From contig DASXCQ010000105.1 of assembly GCA_036491115.1 (NCBI GenBank), forward strand, positions 1 to 64,000: DNA of 64,000 nucleotides, written 5' to 3'. Numbering within the stretch: position 1 is the stretch's first letter; the number at the start of each line of letters is the position of its first letter. The notes beneath the pieces were generated by a model. That model ran no database searches, had not been told where the DNA came from, and was given only the letters and a program-made list of their open reading frames with translations. The DNA is from DATEPR01 sp036491115 (lineage in GTDB: Bacteria > Actinomycetota > Actinomycetes > Mycobacteriales > Pseudonocardiaceae). This document shows, piece by piece, positions 1-8,651 of this stretch. The translations under genes and the position numbers were made by a program.

Positions 1-478
1 TTCTGGTGGCCACGTAGCTGAAACCGTGGGTCACGCCCGAGGTGTTGGGGACGTTGCCCTCGGTGGAGAAGCCGCCCTCGGTGGTGTTGAACGTCAGTGG
101 CGGCAGTAGGCCACTTCCGATCAGGTCGATCGGGTCGCCGATTCGGCCGCCGGTCGTCACGCCATAATTCTGCTCGGTGGCGGTGATGGTCCACACTTCG
201 CTGGGGTCCGCGGAGGGGATCGTGATGCCGATGTCGAGCGGGTCACCGACCTGCCTGAGCCGCATGTCGAGTTGGTCGCCGCAGGTTCCGGTGGGCCGTA
301 GCCGGGCGATGTCACCGCCGCCGCCACCACCCCCACCACCGCCGCAGCCACCACAGTCAGGGCTGGTGCTGCGTGGTGACAGGGTGCTGGCCGACGCGAT
401 GCCGACGGACGCGGTGGATATCGCCATGCCCAGCAGGGCTGCGAGCGCGCACAGCCCCAGTCGTCGCCTCAATATCAT
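1..478 (-). CDS. Secreted protein with poly-Gly stretch (3' end outside window)
   Basis: The reading frame opens with ATG at 478 and stays open to the window edge, so the C-terminus is missing. The first ~30 residues form a signal peptide: MILRRR, then a hydrophobic run rich in Leu and Ala, ending near ASAS. After it come a DCGGCG motif and about ten consecutive Gly (coding bases ~316-345), then a region rich in beta-type residues and polar turns (DIARLRPTGTCGDQ...). Function is not recognisable; it looks like an exported or cell-wall protein. Length of the visible part is 159 residues. Confidence 0.6.
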   Translation of the reverse strand, partial: MILRRRLGLCALAALLGMAISTASVGIASASTLSPRSTSPDCGGCGGGGGGGGGGDIARLRPTGTCGDQLDMRLRQVGDPLDIGITIPSADPSEVWTITATEQNYGVTTGGRIGDPIDLIGSGLLPPLTFNTTEGGFSTEGNVPNTSGVTHGFSYVATR

Positions 479-539
479 GTTGTGTGGCCGCCTTTGTACA
501 TTGCGTGGTCAACTGTCTAACGGAACGTGCGAAGGCGAA

Positions 540-564
540 CACGCCCGAGGCCCCCTCGGGCGTG
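540..564. terminator. Strong GC hairpin between divergent genes
   Basis: Bases 540-550 pair perfectly with 554-564 (11-bp stem, 3-base loop). It lies upstream of the secreted protein on the minus strand. No T-run follows, so it may be an intrinsic terminator for something older or a structured leader. The rest of 479-1080 shows no gene I can support, only promoter space for the protease. Confidence 0.35.
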
Positions 565-1080
565 GTCGACCGCCACGTTCCGCGTCCCGTACCGGATCGG
601 GTGCTTGAGCCGGATTTAACGGGACACGCCACCAGGCTCCTGTTCGCCGCCGGTGGCTGGAAAGCCCGAAATGGAGGGTTGCCCCACCCCACCGATGGGG
701 GTTGAGAACGGGGCATCATCGGCATGACAACGAACCCGAGGGTCCCATGTGGGCGGTGCCGCACGTTCCATGTGGCGCGCACGTGCTGGAAATCCACCGC
801 TCATCGAGCCGCGAAGGGTGCCACACCTCCCGAATGGGCGCCGATTCCAAGAATTTCTAAGAAATACCTGGCACGCTGTGCATATGCGCCCATGAACCCT
901 CCATGAAATCGACGCCGCAGGAGGTTTCAGGCACGCCAACCCGTATCTAGGCTCCGATTTCACGGTCAATAATTGGAATGGCATCCGAGGGGACGAACCG
1001 GACGTTCCCGACTCGCGGACGGCTTCGCTCCAGGTAGCGTGCCGATCACTCGAATGAACCTCGTCCCCGGAGGTGCTGTC

Positions 1081-2286
1081 GTGCGTCGAGCTCTCACCCT
1101 CGCCGTCACCGGCGCGTTAGGTGCTCTGCTCACCATCACCATGGTCGACGTTCCGGCGTCGGCCGCCCCCGCATCATCGACCACCCACCGAGTCTGTTCG
1201 GCCGCGTCGGCGGGTTTCGCGGCGTGTGACTCGTGGGTGCACACCAAGGTGTCCGCCAAGCCCGCGGCCACCACCCCGACCGGCTATGGCCCCGCCGACC
1301 TGCAGTCGGCCTACAACCTCGGGGCCGCCTCGGCGAGCAACGGAACCGGGGTCACGATCGGCATCGTCGACGCCTTCGACGACCCCACGGCCTTCGCCGA
1401 CGTCAACACCTACCGCGCCCAGTTCGGGATCCCGGCGCTGGCCTCCTGTACGCCCAGCACCATCCGCTCGGCCACGACGCCCTGTTTCGCGAAGTCCAAC
1501 CAGACCGGTGGCACCACCCCGCCGCGCAAGAACGGTTCCTGGGCCCAGGAGGAGTCACTGGACGTGGACATGGCCTCGGCCATCTGCGCGCACTGCAACA
1601 TCCTGCTGGTCGAGGCGGACACCAATTCGCTGACCAATCTGGGCAGCTCGGTCAACGAGGCGGTCGTGCTCGGTGCGGCCGTGGTGAGCAACAGTTACGG
1701 TGGTGGCGAGGCAGCCGGTGAGGTCGCCGAGGAGGGCCAGTTCTACAACCACCCTGGTGTCGCGATCACGGCCAGCTCCGGTGACGGTGGCTTCGGGGTG
1801 GAGTTCCCCGCGGCGTCCCAGTTCGTCACCGCGGTCGGTGGTACCAGCCTGGTCCGGGCCGGCAATGCCCGTGGGTGGAGTGAGACCGTGTGGAGCGGCG
1901 CCGGCAGTGGCTGCTCCGGGTTCATCAGCAAGCCGGCCTGGCAGGCCGACGCCGGCTGTGCGCGTCGCACGGTCGCCGACGTGAGCGCGGACGCCGACCC
2001 GAACACCGGTGTCGCGGTGTTCGACAGCACGGCGTTCCAGGGTTTGAGCGGCTGGCTGGAGTTCGGCGGCACCAGCGTCGCGTCCCCGATCATCGCATCC
2101 GTGTACGCGTTGGCCGGCAACGCATCGACGGTCACCTACGGCTCGTTCCCGTACTCGCACACGGCGTCGCTGAACGACGTGACCAGCGGCAGCAACGGCA
2201 CGTGCGGCAGCTACCTGTGCACCGGTACCGTCGGCTACGACGGCCCGACCGGACTGGGCACCCCGAACGGAACAGGGGCCTTCTGA
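1081..2286 (+). CDS. Secreted sedolisin-type (S53-like) serine-carboxyl peptidase
   Basis: Start chosen at GTG 1081 because GGAGG lies at 1069-1073, seven bases upstream; in-frame upstream codons lack a ribosome site. Residues ~1-30 are a signal peptide (VRRALTLAVTGALGALLTIT..., cleavage near ASAAPA). The catalytic pattern of the sedolisin family is visible: EESLDVD around 157-163, with Glu157 and Asp161 spaced four apart, and a GGTSVASP serine loop near the C-terminus. Several Cys (CxxC in AICAHC) may form disulfides. The usual long pro-domain is short here (~60 residues), so this is a compact member. It probably acts outside the cell on proteins or peptides. It is followed at once by a strong terminator and is likely monocistronic. 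Confidence 0.85.
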   Translation: MRRALTLAVTGALGALLTITMVDVPASAAPASSTTHRVCSAASAGFAACDSWVHTKVSAKPAATTPTGYGPADLQSAYNLGAASASNGTGVTIGIVDAFDDPTAFADVNTYRAQFGIPALASCTPSTIRSATTPCFAKSNQTGGTTPPRKNGSWAQEESLDVDMASAICAHCNILLVEADTNSLTNLGSSVNEAVVLGAAVVSNSYGGGEAAGEVAEEGQFYNHPGVAITASSGDGGFGVEFPAASQFVTAVGGTSLVRAGNARGWSETVWSGAGSGCSGFISKPAWQADAGCARRTVADVSADADPNTGVAVFDSTAFQGLSGWLEFGGTSVASPIIASVYALAGNASTVTYGSFPYSHTASLNDVTSGSNGTCGSYLCTGTVGYDGPTGLGTPNGTGAF

Positions 2287-2296
2287 CCGTTCCACC

Positions 2297-2334
2297 GACG
2301 GTGGCGCGCCGGGGCACCCCGGCGCGCCACCGTC
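2297..2334. terminator. Bidirectional terminator between convergent genes
   Basis: An 18-bp arm (2297-2314) pairs perfectly with 2317-2334, leaving a two-base centre. It sits between the converging stop codons of the protease (2286) and the response regulator (2366), as expected for a shared terminator. Confidence 0.8.
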
Positions 2335-2365
2335 GCCTGCCTGGATCAGAACGTCGTTGCGTGCG

Positions 2366-3064
2366 TCAGCGAAGCGGACCCAGTCGATAGCCGTGTCCTC
2401 GCACGGTGGTGATGACGGTCCTGCCAAGCTTGCGACGTAGGTAGTGCACATAGGTGTCCACGATCTCGACGCCCGCGTCGTCGAACGCCAGTACCCGCAG
2501 TTCGTCACGGGAGAAAACTCTGTTGGGCCGCCTGGCCAGGGCAGTCAGCAGGGCACATTCGCGGCCTGACAGCTGTACCACTGGCCCTCCGAGCACGGCG
2601 ACCTGCCGCAGGTCGACCTCGAGTACGCCACCTGGCACCCGCAGGCGTCGATGCGTGTCGACGTGCCTGCGGCACAGTGCGCGCAGCCGGGCGAGCAGTT
2701 CGTCGTCGTCAAACGGCCTCGCCAGATAGTCATCGGCACCGGAGTCGAGCACGGCGACCCGGTCAGCGGGGTCGCCGAGTTCGGACAGTACGAGGGTGGG
2801 CGTGACCATTCCGTTGAGACGCAACGACACCAGCAGGTCCACGCCGTCGATGTCAGGAAGCCTACGGGCCAACACGACCACGTCGTAGGCGTTCGTCAGG
2901 CCCAGGAGTAGGCCACGTCGTCCGTCGGCCGCCATGGCGACCTCATAGGATTCACCGGACAGCAGCCGTACGAGCAGCGCGGACAGCTCAGAGTCGTTCT
3001 CGACCAAGAGCACACGGGCCGCGAACGGTGGACCCGAAGGGGGTTCGACGACCTCGCCACCCAT
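2366..3064 (-). CDS. OmpR/PhoB-type response regulator lacking the phosphoacceptor Asp
   Basis: Start at ATG 3064, with AAGGAGG just upstream (MGGEVVEPPSG). Residues ~17-130 form a receiver domain and ~140-232 a winged-helix DNA-binding domain (LSGRECALLTALARRPNRVFSR ... DTYVHYLRRKL ... VRGHGYRLG). The receiver is atypical. In the strand that normally ends in the phosphorylated Asp the sequence is DVVVLARRLPDIDG, so that position is Ala66. The invariant Lys of the LxKPF motif is Arg116 (DYLARPF). The acidic pocket is E22-N23-D24. Classical histidine-kinase control is therefore unlikely; no kinase gene lies next to it. It may act as a phosphorylation-independent regulator. The leader holds several inverted repeats. 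Confidence 0.9.
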   Translation of the reverse strand: MGGEVVEPPSGPPFAARVLLVENDSELSALLVRLLSGESYEVAMAADGRRGLLLGLTNAYDVVVLARRLPDIDGVDLLVSLRLNGMVTPTLVLSELGDPADRVAVLDSGADDYLARPFDDDELLARLRALCRRHVDTHRRLRVPGGVLEVDLRQVAVLGGPVVQLSGRECALLTALARRPNRVFSRDELRVLAFDDAGVEIVDTYVHYLRRKLGRTVITTVRGHGYRLGPLR

Positions 3065-3080
3065 GTCCACCTCCTTCCAC

Positions 3081-3123
3081 GCTCCGCATCGCGCCGCCTG
3101 GCAAGGACGGCGCGATGCGGAGC
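3081..3123. promoter_or_regulatory. 16-bp stem hairpin in the response-regulator leader
   Basis: Bases 3081-3096 pair perfectly with 3108-3123 around an 11-base loop. On the minus transcript the hairpin ends ~5-10 bases before the Shine-Dalgarno of the response regulator, so it could control translation or terminate transcription. A second, weaker inverted repeat pairs 3141-3148 with 3162-3169, and a perfect 12-bp palindrome (GGCAACGTTGCC) sits at 3187-3198. Confidence 0.6.
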
Positions 3124-3278
3124 TCCGGTGGGCGGCGCGACTGCCGGGCAAGGCGAGGGAACCCGGCAGCCACTGCGTCGACACGTGGCAACGTTGCCCA
3201 CCATCGACGGTGCCGGGCACGCGGCGGTGCTGGCACCGAGATATGAGATCGACACTGCCATGGACGTGCCTGGTTATT

Positions 3279-3295
3279 GAGTCCACTGTGGACTC
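3279..3295. promoter_or_regulatory. 17-bp perfect palindrome, candidate operator
   Basis: GAGTCCAC-T-GTGGACTC reads identically on both strands apart from the central base. It lies ~215 bp upstream of the response-regulator start, in the 3065-3443 gap. No other gene lies in the gap, so it could be an operator for the response regulator, possibly autoregulatory. Confidence 0.45.
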
Positions 3296-3443
3296 ATGCG
3301 CTGACAGTCGCCGATCGAGTCGCCGTGTCCTGCCTGACACGGCAACGGAAGGGAGGACAGGCGGCGGAACAGGAGCCGCCGCCCGTCCGAGCAGCGTCAA
3401 CCCCTGGGGGTTCGGTCGACGCCACGTCCTGTGGCCGCGCCGA

Positions 3444-4247
3444 TCAGTGCGGGGCGTGGGTCGCCGGTGCTCCCGTCGGGTGCGTTTCGGGGGCACCGGT
3501 CGGATGCGTGGTCGGCGGCCCGGTGGGGTGCGTTTCCGGGGCACCGGTGGGGTGGTCGGTGCTGGCCTGGTGGCCGCCCGCCGAATTGCCCGGCGCGGTG
3601 CCCGTCGCGGGCGAGCCGGCGCCCTGCGTGGAGGACGACCCGGAGTGCGTCGCCTTGACCAACGCCGCACAGTAAGCGTCCACCTTGGTCTTGCCACCCG
3701 CAGCGGTGATCAACACCGTGAACGCCGGATTCTGGAGAGCCTTGCCGTGATCGGAGCCGGCACCCGCGATATAGGCATGGCACAGACCCACCAACGACGG
3801 TGACGGTGAGCCTTGGTGCGCCGACGAAGCCGTGCCGGACGCAGGCATCCCGCCATGAGTGACGGACGCGCTGGCCGCACGGCTGGACATCGACACAGCC
3901 GCCGAGGAACCGTGCGACGGCAACGTCAGATGGCCGGTGACGGCAGCCGTAGCGACGCCACCAACGGCGAAGACCGCGGCCGCGGCGGCCGCGAGCTTCA
4001 CCGTGAGCAGCTTCGCCAGCATACTTTTGATCATGGATGGGCTCCTGGGTGTGAGGACGGTGTCGCGATGAGCCGCCTCCAGGAACGCCGCCGTGGCTGT
4101 TTGCTCGCCGACGAGTTCGCCGTCGCGCGGTGGGGCGGCCACGGCGGCGAGCAGGCCGGCCAGCGCATCCGGCACGATCACCGGTGCACCGCGCAGCACG
4201 CGGGCTGCGGTGCGCCGGTTGATCCGCGGCTGTTGGTGCTTGCTCAT
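3444..4247 (-). CDS. Single-pass membrane protein with Pro/Thr repeats, partner of the ECF sigma factor
   Basis: Start chosen at ATG 4247 (MSKHQQPRINRR), 34 bases after the sigma-factor stop; a longer upstream start would overlap the sigma gene. Residues ~1-65 are cytoplasmic and could be a small anti-sigma-like segment, though no zinc (HxxxCxxC) motif is present. One membrane segment follows (LAAAAAAVFAVGGVATAAV). The outer part has a small domain with two Cys (GLCHAYIAGAG ... AYCAALVKA) and a tail of HPTGAPET-type repeats (3452-3560). The gene pair sigma factor plus repeat-tailed membrane protein is common in actinomycetes; a regulatory role is inferred from position only. Confidence 0.7.
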   Translation of the reverse strand: MSKHQQPRINRRTAARVLRGAPVIVPDALAGLLAAVAAPPRDGELVGEQTATAAFLEAAHRDTVLTPRSPSMIKSMLAKLLTVKLAAAAAAVFAVGGVATAAVTGHLTLPSHGSSAAVSMSSRAASASVTHGGMPASGTASSAHQGSPSPSLVGLCHAYIAGAGSDHGKALQNPAFTVLITAAGGKTKVDAYCAALVKATHSGSSSTQGAGSPATGTAPGNSAGGHQASTDHPTGAPETHPTGPPTTHPTGAPETHPTGAPATHAPH

Positions 4248-4281
4248 CACACATCCCTCAGCGTCGGCGCACCCAGAAACA

Positions 4282-4884
4282 TCACACCCGCCCATCGACA
4301 CGCTGGGCCAGGGTGCGAAGCCCCCGGTAGACCGCGGTGCGCACCGCGCCCGGCCGCTTGCCCAGAATCGCCCCCGCGGACGTGGCGTCCATGCCCATCA
4401 CCACTGCCAGCACAACCGCTTCGGCCTGGTCCGGCGGCAGCGACGCGATCAGCGCCAACGCCGCGTCGGTGCTCATCATCTCGATCGCCGCCTCCGCGGT
4501 GTTCTGCCCAGCGACTTGCTCCGGAAACCACTCGGTGAAAGCCGTCACGACCGGGTGTCGACGGCCTTTCCGCAGATGGTCCAGGGCTCGACGCCGCGCG
4601 ATCGTGGCTGTCCAGCCACGGAAACCGTCCGCGTCGCCGGAAAAGGACCGCAGATCCCTGGCGATCTGCAGCCATGCCTCGGACGCGATGTCCTCCGCGT
4701 CCTGCCCGACCAACACCTGCAGGTAGCGGTGCAGGTTGGGCTGAACCGCCCGATACAGCACACGGAAGGCGTGTTCATCACCACGTCGCGCCAGCACGAT
4801 CGCGGCGGCGACGTCGCTGTCCGCCGGTGTCACCGGCGGCCGTGGGTTAGCACGCTTGGGGACCGACTCCAGCACGTCACCCAT
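4282..4884 (-). CDS. ECF-family RNA polymerase sigma factor
   Basis: A 200-residue protein with the two ECF domains. Region 2 lies at ~30-100 (AFRVLYRAVQPNLHRYLQVLVG, DAEDIASEAWLQIARDL, FRGWTATIARRRALDHLR) and region 4 at ~135-195 (LIASLPPDQAEAVVLAVVMGMDATSAGAILGK, helix-turn-helix). It directs RNA polymerase to a specific stress or envelope regulon. It is co-directional with the downstream repeat-tailed membrane protein, the likely regulator or target. The start at 4884 follows the natural N-terminus; no strong ribosome site is seen. Confidence 0.85.
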   Translation of the reverse strand: MGDVLESVPKRANPRPPVTPADSDVAAAIVLARRGDEHAFRVLYRAVQPNLHRYLQVLVGQDAEDIASEAWLQIARDLRSFSGDADGFRGWTATIARRRALDHLRKGRRHPVVTAFTEWFPEQVAGQNTAEAAIEMMSTDAALALIASLPPDQAEAVVLAVVMGMDATSAGAILGKRPGAVRTAVYRGLRTLAQRVDGRV

Positions 4885-5249
4885 CCTCTGCGGTCTGCCC
4901 CACCGCGTTATCCAACGACATCATGGCCCACCCTCCCGACGCGCGACAGCCCACCCCCTCGTCCGACCGCGCCCACCGGGCCTCGCCACGCGTCCGATCT
5001 GTCACACTCACCGGCCCGACGCGGTCGAGAAGAGCTCGTCCGTCGACGCGCCGCCCCGGCGCTGCCATGCCCGTCCACTACAGACCGGTCGCAGACGGCG
5101 GTGCGGCTGGCCTGACCCCGGTGTCGTCCACAAGAGGCACTGGCCGACGCCACCGCGCTGGACCGCCAACCTCGATGACAACCGGGCCACGGCCCACGCC
5201 GGCAACGTCACCACCTGCTCGGTCGCCGGCTTACCGGCGTAAGACCGTC

Positions 5250-5965
5250 ACTGGGCCTGGACATCCTGATCGTGGCCGACGCCGGCTACACCGCGCCCCG
5301 CATCGCTCACCTGTTGGCTGACCTACCGGTTGAGGTTCTGGGTCGGATGCGGTCTGACCGCGTCCCGTGCCGGGCGGCCTCACCACGCGTGCCCGGCACC
5401 ACCGGGCGGCCACCCCAGCATGGTGGCGAGTTCGTCTTCGGCGATCCGGCCATCTGGGGCGTGGAGCAGGCCAGGACCGATATGACTGTGGTGGTCGAAA
5501 GTAGACGCTACCCAGACCGATGTTGACCGCTGCTGGCAGGCATTTCTGCGTCGCTTCGGTATCGAGCACACCTTCCGGCTGTTCAAGCAGAATCTGGGCT
5601 GGACGGTGTCCCAGCCGCGCAACCCGGAATCGGCTGACCGGTAGACCTGGCTGATGATCACCGCATACACCCAACTTCGGCTGGCTCGACCGTTGGCGGT
5701 GGACTTGCGGCGGCCATGGGAGAAACCGGTCCCGCCAGACCGGTTGAGTCCGGCTCGGGTCCGGCGGGGGTTTCGCAACATCCACCCGAAGACCGGGTCG
5801 CCGACGGGTGCACCGCAACCCACCCGGCCTGGTCCGGGTGGCCCGCCAGGATCCGTAACAAGCAGCGTGCGGCGGTGTGTTCGGTCGGGAAGATCACCAC
5901 AGCCGCCACTATTGACACGCGCAACAAGCAGCCAAAAGATCAAGCTCAGCGGACGTCCTGCTGGT
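5250..5965 (+). pseudogene. Decayed transposase (IS701-like family)
   Basis: Fragments of one transposase are recognisable in order: DAGYTAPRIAHLLADLPVEVLGRMRSD (from ~5278), PGTTGRPPQHGGEFVFGDP (~5392), then a gap, then FLRRFGIEHTFRLFKQNLGW (~5548), an in-frame TAG at ~5642, and TQLRLARPLAVDLRRPWEKP (~5674). The end has shifted frame (NKQRAAVCSVGK, ~5855). Most of the N-terminal third and a middle block are missing. It cannot make an active transposase. Bases 4885-5250 hold no recognisable gene. Confidence 0.75.
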
Positions 5966-6409
5966 GCGCGACCGGTTGGGAAGCCTTCTGCGTTTCACGG
6001 TCGGCGCCGCGTCGTGACCCCGCCAGGTCACCGTGTCCGCGACTGAGCCGCTGTGCCTGCGCCCCAGCGGCGTTGTGACGCCCGGGGTGAGGCCGCAACC
6101 AGCCGACTGCTGCCACAGGATCGAACTGGCGAGGTCATAGCGACTCCGTCCGAGTGCCCGGCCGAGCTGCCATGACCACCAGCCACGCCCTACCAGCACC
6201 TGCCAAGCCATTGGTCAACGTGGCGTCAGCGACTTTCTGGCTCCTGCGCCCACGGAGCGGTGTGCGGACAGCCATTCCACCACCAGGGGCTCGTCTCACT
6301 GTCCACTCCCGAATTGTTCGGCTGCCAGGCGATCGATTCGTCGTCGTCTTGTCGCCGTCCGCGCATGGTACGAGCTACCTCCGGAGCCTGGATCGCGATC
6401 TCGTCGGGG
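5966..6409. other. Gene-free stretch
   Basis: About 440 bases between the decayed transposase and the TetR gene. I see no protein with recognisable motifs on either strand, no tRNA, and no clear inverted repeat. It is probably insertion debris. Confidence 0.5.
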
Positions 6410-6988
6410 TCACGGACGTAGGCCTCGCAGGAAGGTGGTCAGGAGGCGCCGGCAGGTGGCATCCCAGATCGGGTCGGTGGGGCGGGGTTGGGCGAGCATC
6501 GCGCCGAAGACGACGATCTCGCGAGGGGTGAGGTCTGCTCGTAGCGTTGCCTCGGCGATGCCCCGCGTGATGATCCGGCCCACGATCGCGTGGACTTCGG
6601 CGCGCACGGCTTCGGTCGCCGGCAAGGTGGGGGCCGGTCCGCCGTGCAGAGGCAGGACGAGTTCGTTGCGTTGGCTGATCGCGGCTTCGATGAACAGCCG
6701 CAGGCATTCGCTCGGCGTGGTGCCGTCACGCTCGGCCGCCCGGGCATTGGCGAGCACCCGCTCGAAGGAGATGTGGGTCAAGTGGCCCAGCAGATCCTCG
6801 CGGGTCGGGAAGTGTCGGTACAGGGTGCCGACCCCGACGCCCGCGTGGGCCGCGATCGTGGCCATGGGGACGTGCAGCCCGTCTCGATGGATCGCCTTGG
6901 TCGCGGCCCGGATCAGCTCTTTCTGGTTGCGCACCGCGTCGCTGCGCAGCTCACGCGGGGACGCGGCAGGAGTGGTTGGGCGGGCCAT
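6410..6988 (-). CDS. TetR-family repressor beside a cupin gene
   Basis: Start placed at ATG 6988 (MARPTTPAASPRELR); an in-frame ATG at 7039 is possible. The helix-turn-helix is at ~15-60 (LIRAATKAIHRDGLH ... IAAHAGVGVGTLYRHFPTREDLL). The C-terminal ligand domain ends LLTTFLRGLRP. It is divergent from the cupin gene, and a perfect inverted repeat (7054-7075) lies between them, so it probably represses itself and the cupin operon. Confidence 0.85.
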   Translation of the reverse strand: MARPTTPAASPRELRSDAVRNQKELIRAATKAIHRDGLHVPMATIAAHAGVGVGTLYRHFPTREDLLGHLTHISFERVLANARAAERDGTTPSECLRLFIEAAISQRNELVLPLHGGPAPTLPATEAVRAEVHAIVGRIITRGIAEATLRADLTPREIVVFGAMLAQPRPTDPIWDATCRRLLTTFLRGLRP

Positions 6989-7053
6989 CGTGCCATTGAA
7001 CCTCGTGGCGTCTCGTCCGGGCTGCCCGGATCGGCCCATACAGCTACAGTGTT

Positions 7054-7075
7054 AAACGGACGAAATCTTCCGTTT
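7054..7075. promoter_or_regulatory. TetR operator (AAACGGA-N8-TCCGTTT)
   Basis: Seven-base arms, perfectly inverted around eight bases, in the 115-bp divergent region between the TetR repressor and the cupin gene. Size and position fit a TetR-family operator. Confidence 0.7.
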
Positions 7076-7103
7076 GCCGACCACTCGACCCCACGGAGAC
7101 ACC

Positions 7104-7661
7104 GTGACCACTGACCCGACCACACCCACGCCACCGCCGATCCCGGCCGACGATCCGGCCCGCCGGCTCACCGTCGCCCGACCCGACTCCGACAAGAGCC
7201 TGCCGCACCTGGGCCTGGTCGGTGACACCTACACGATCCTGCTCGGTGGCCAGGACACCGACGGGCGATACACGCTCATCGACATGCACATCCCACCCGG
7301 CGGCGGGCCGCCGCCGCACCGGCACGACTTCGAGGAGATGTTCACGGTCCTGGACGGCGAGGTCGAAGCGACGTTCCGAGGCCAGACCCTGACGCTGCGG
7401 GCCGGCGAGACGATCAACGTTCCAGCCAACGCGCCGCACGCCTTCCGCAATGTCGGTGGGCGGCCCACGCGGTTGTTGTGTATGTGTGCTCCGGCCGGCC
7501 AGGATGAGTTCTTCACGCTCGTCGGCGAGTCCGTGGCGACCCGCACCACGCCACCGCCGCCTCTCGATCCGGCCGCCCAGACTGCGTTCATCGCGAAGGC
7601 GCGATCACTGGCGCCGCAGTACCGCACCGTGCTGCTGCCACCGCCCGGGGTCACCGGATGA
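7104..7661 (+). CDS. Cupin-domain protein
   Basis: Start at GTG 7104 with GGAG six to nine bases upstream. A single cupin beta-barrel covers ~50-130. Metal-binding motif 1 is visible as PPPHRHDFEEMFTVLDGEVE, and motif 2 as GETINVPANAPHAF. The family includes small dioxygenases, isomerases and sensor-like proteins; the substrate cannot be read. The stop codon overlaps the start of the following esterase remnant (ATGA), so they once formed an operon controlled by the divergent TetR. Confidence 0.85.
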   Translation: MTTDPTTPTPPPIPADDPARRLTVARPDSDKSLPHLGLVGDTYTILLGGQDTDGRYTLIDMHIPPGGGPPPHRHDFEEMFTVLDGEVEATFRGQTLTLRAGETINVPANAPHAFRNVGGRPTRLLCMCAPAGQDEFFTLVGESVATRTTPPPPLDPAAQTAFIAKARSLAPQYRTVLLPPPGVTG

Positions 7662-8269
7662 GTTTCACCCTCGATCCCCAGGTGGCGGCCACCCTGCACG
7701 CCATGGCCGAACAGAGTGGCCCGCTGCCCGCCCCGCCGGTCGGTGACATCGAGAACCGACGGGCCGACCTCAACGCCATGCTTGAGTGGGCCAACAACGG
7801 GGCCCAGCCCATCGCCGATCAGATCAAGATCGTCGACCACGAAGTGAGCGCCGCCGACGGGCGCACCCTGCTGGCGCGCTGGTACCAGGCGCCCTCCAGC
7901 GACAGCCAGGCCTCGGTCCTCTATCTACACGAGGCGGCATGATCCTTGGCTCCGTCCCGATCTTCGACGGGCCCGTATCGCGCTACGTCGCCACGCCGGC
8001 CTCTCGATGTTCGCGGTCGACTACCGGCTCGCGCCCGAACACCCGTACCCCACCTCGGTCGAGGACGCCTACGCGGGCTCGTGTGGCTGGCCGCCCACGC
8101 AGCGGAGCTCGGCGTCGACCCGGACCGCATCGCCGTCATGGGCGACAGCGCCGGTGCCGGCATCGCCGCCGCCGTCGCCGTCCTCCACGGGTACGACGCC
8201 ATCGCCCCCGAGGCCGACGTCTCCCGCCGCGCCCGCGCCGACCGCCACCGCGTCCTGAGAAGCCTGTGA
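7658..8269 (+). pseudogene. Alpha/beta-hydrolase (hormone-sensitive-lipase-like esterase), frameshifted
   Basis: The intact frame runs from ATG 7658 to a stop at 7940 (MSFTLDPQVAATLHAM ... SVLYLHEAA). The family continues in other frames: GGMILGSVPIFDGPVSRYVA (~7934), VDYRLAPEHPYPTSVEDAYAG (~8016), then LVWLAAHAAELGVDP and the nucleophile motif GDSAG near 8143. At least three frameshifts interrupt it, and the part with the acid and histidine is absent. The oxyanion HGGG has become HEAA in the first frame. This is a dead esterase gene. Confidence 0.8.
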
Positions 8270-8333
8270 CCAACCACGGATCGCAGCACGCGACGCAGGG
8301 CACGACCACACCCGCCAGACCCACGGACCGGAA

Positions 8334-8521
8334 CATGTATCTGGCCGACGGGGGATCGCTACGTCGTGTTCGCGTCCAACGCTGGATCGGACCACAACCC
8401 GGACTGGTATCGGAATCTGCGCGCCAGTCCCGATGTCACCATCGAAGTCGGTGACCGGACGATCCCCGTCCACCGCGACCCCGCCACGGTCGAGGTGACT
8501 CAGCCCGGGGAGGTGATCTGA
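8334..8521 (+). pseudogene. Fragment of deazaflavin (F420)-type nitroreductase
   Basis: YLADG at ~8338 is followed, after a one-base shift in a G run, by DRYVVFASNAGSDHNPDWY then RNLRASPDVTIEV, a stretch diagnostic of the Ddn-like deazaflavin-dependent nitroreductase family, ending at TGA 8521. The N-terminal half is missing. An intact homologue lies at 30806-31216. Confidence 0.75.
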
Positions 8522-8651
8522 GCGGCCGGCGAACCGAGCCAAGCCCGTCACCGGAGGAAGTTCCACGGTGACCCGTGAGCGCGAGTACGTTGTCATCAGG
8601 CCCTCGCTTTGAATCAGGGCCCAGAGTTCGCTGGGGATGGCAAACGCCGTC

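Noticed and set aside
3452..3560. Short tandem repeats encoding HPTGAPET units
   Set aside because: They are protein-coding repeats in the tail of the sigma-factor partner, not a separate repeat element.
2366..3697. Response regulator extended N-terminally to ~440 residues
   Set aside because: The upstream part is Arg/Pro-rich out-of-family sequence across the hairpins; ATG 3064 has a clear ribosome site.
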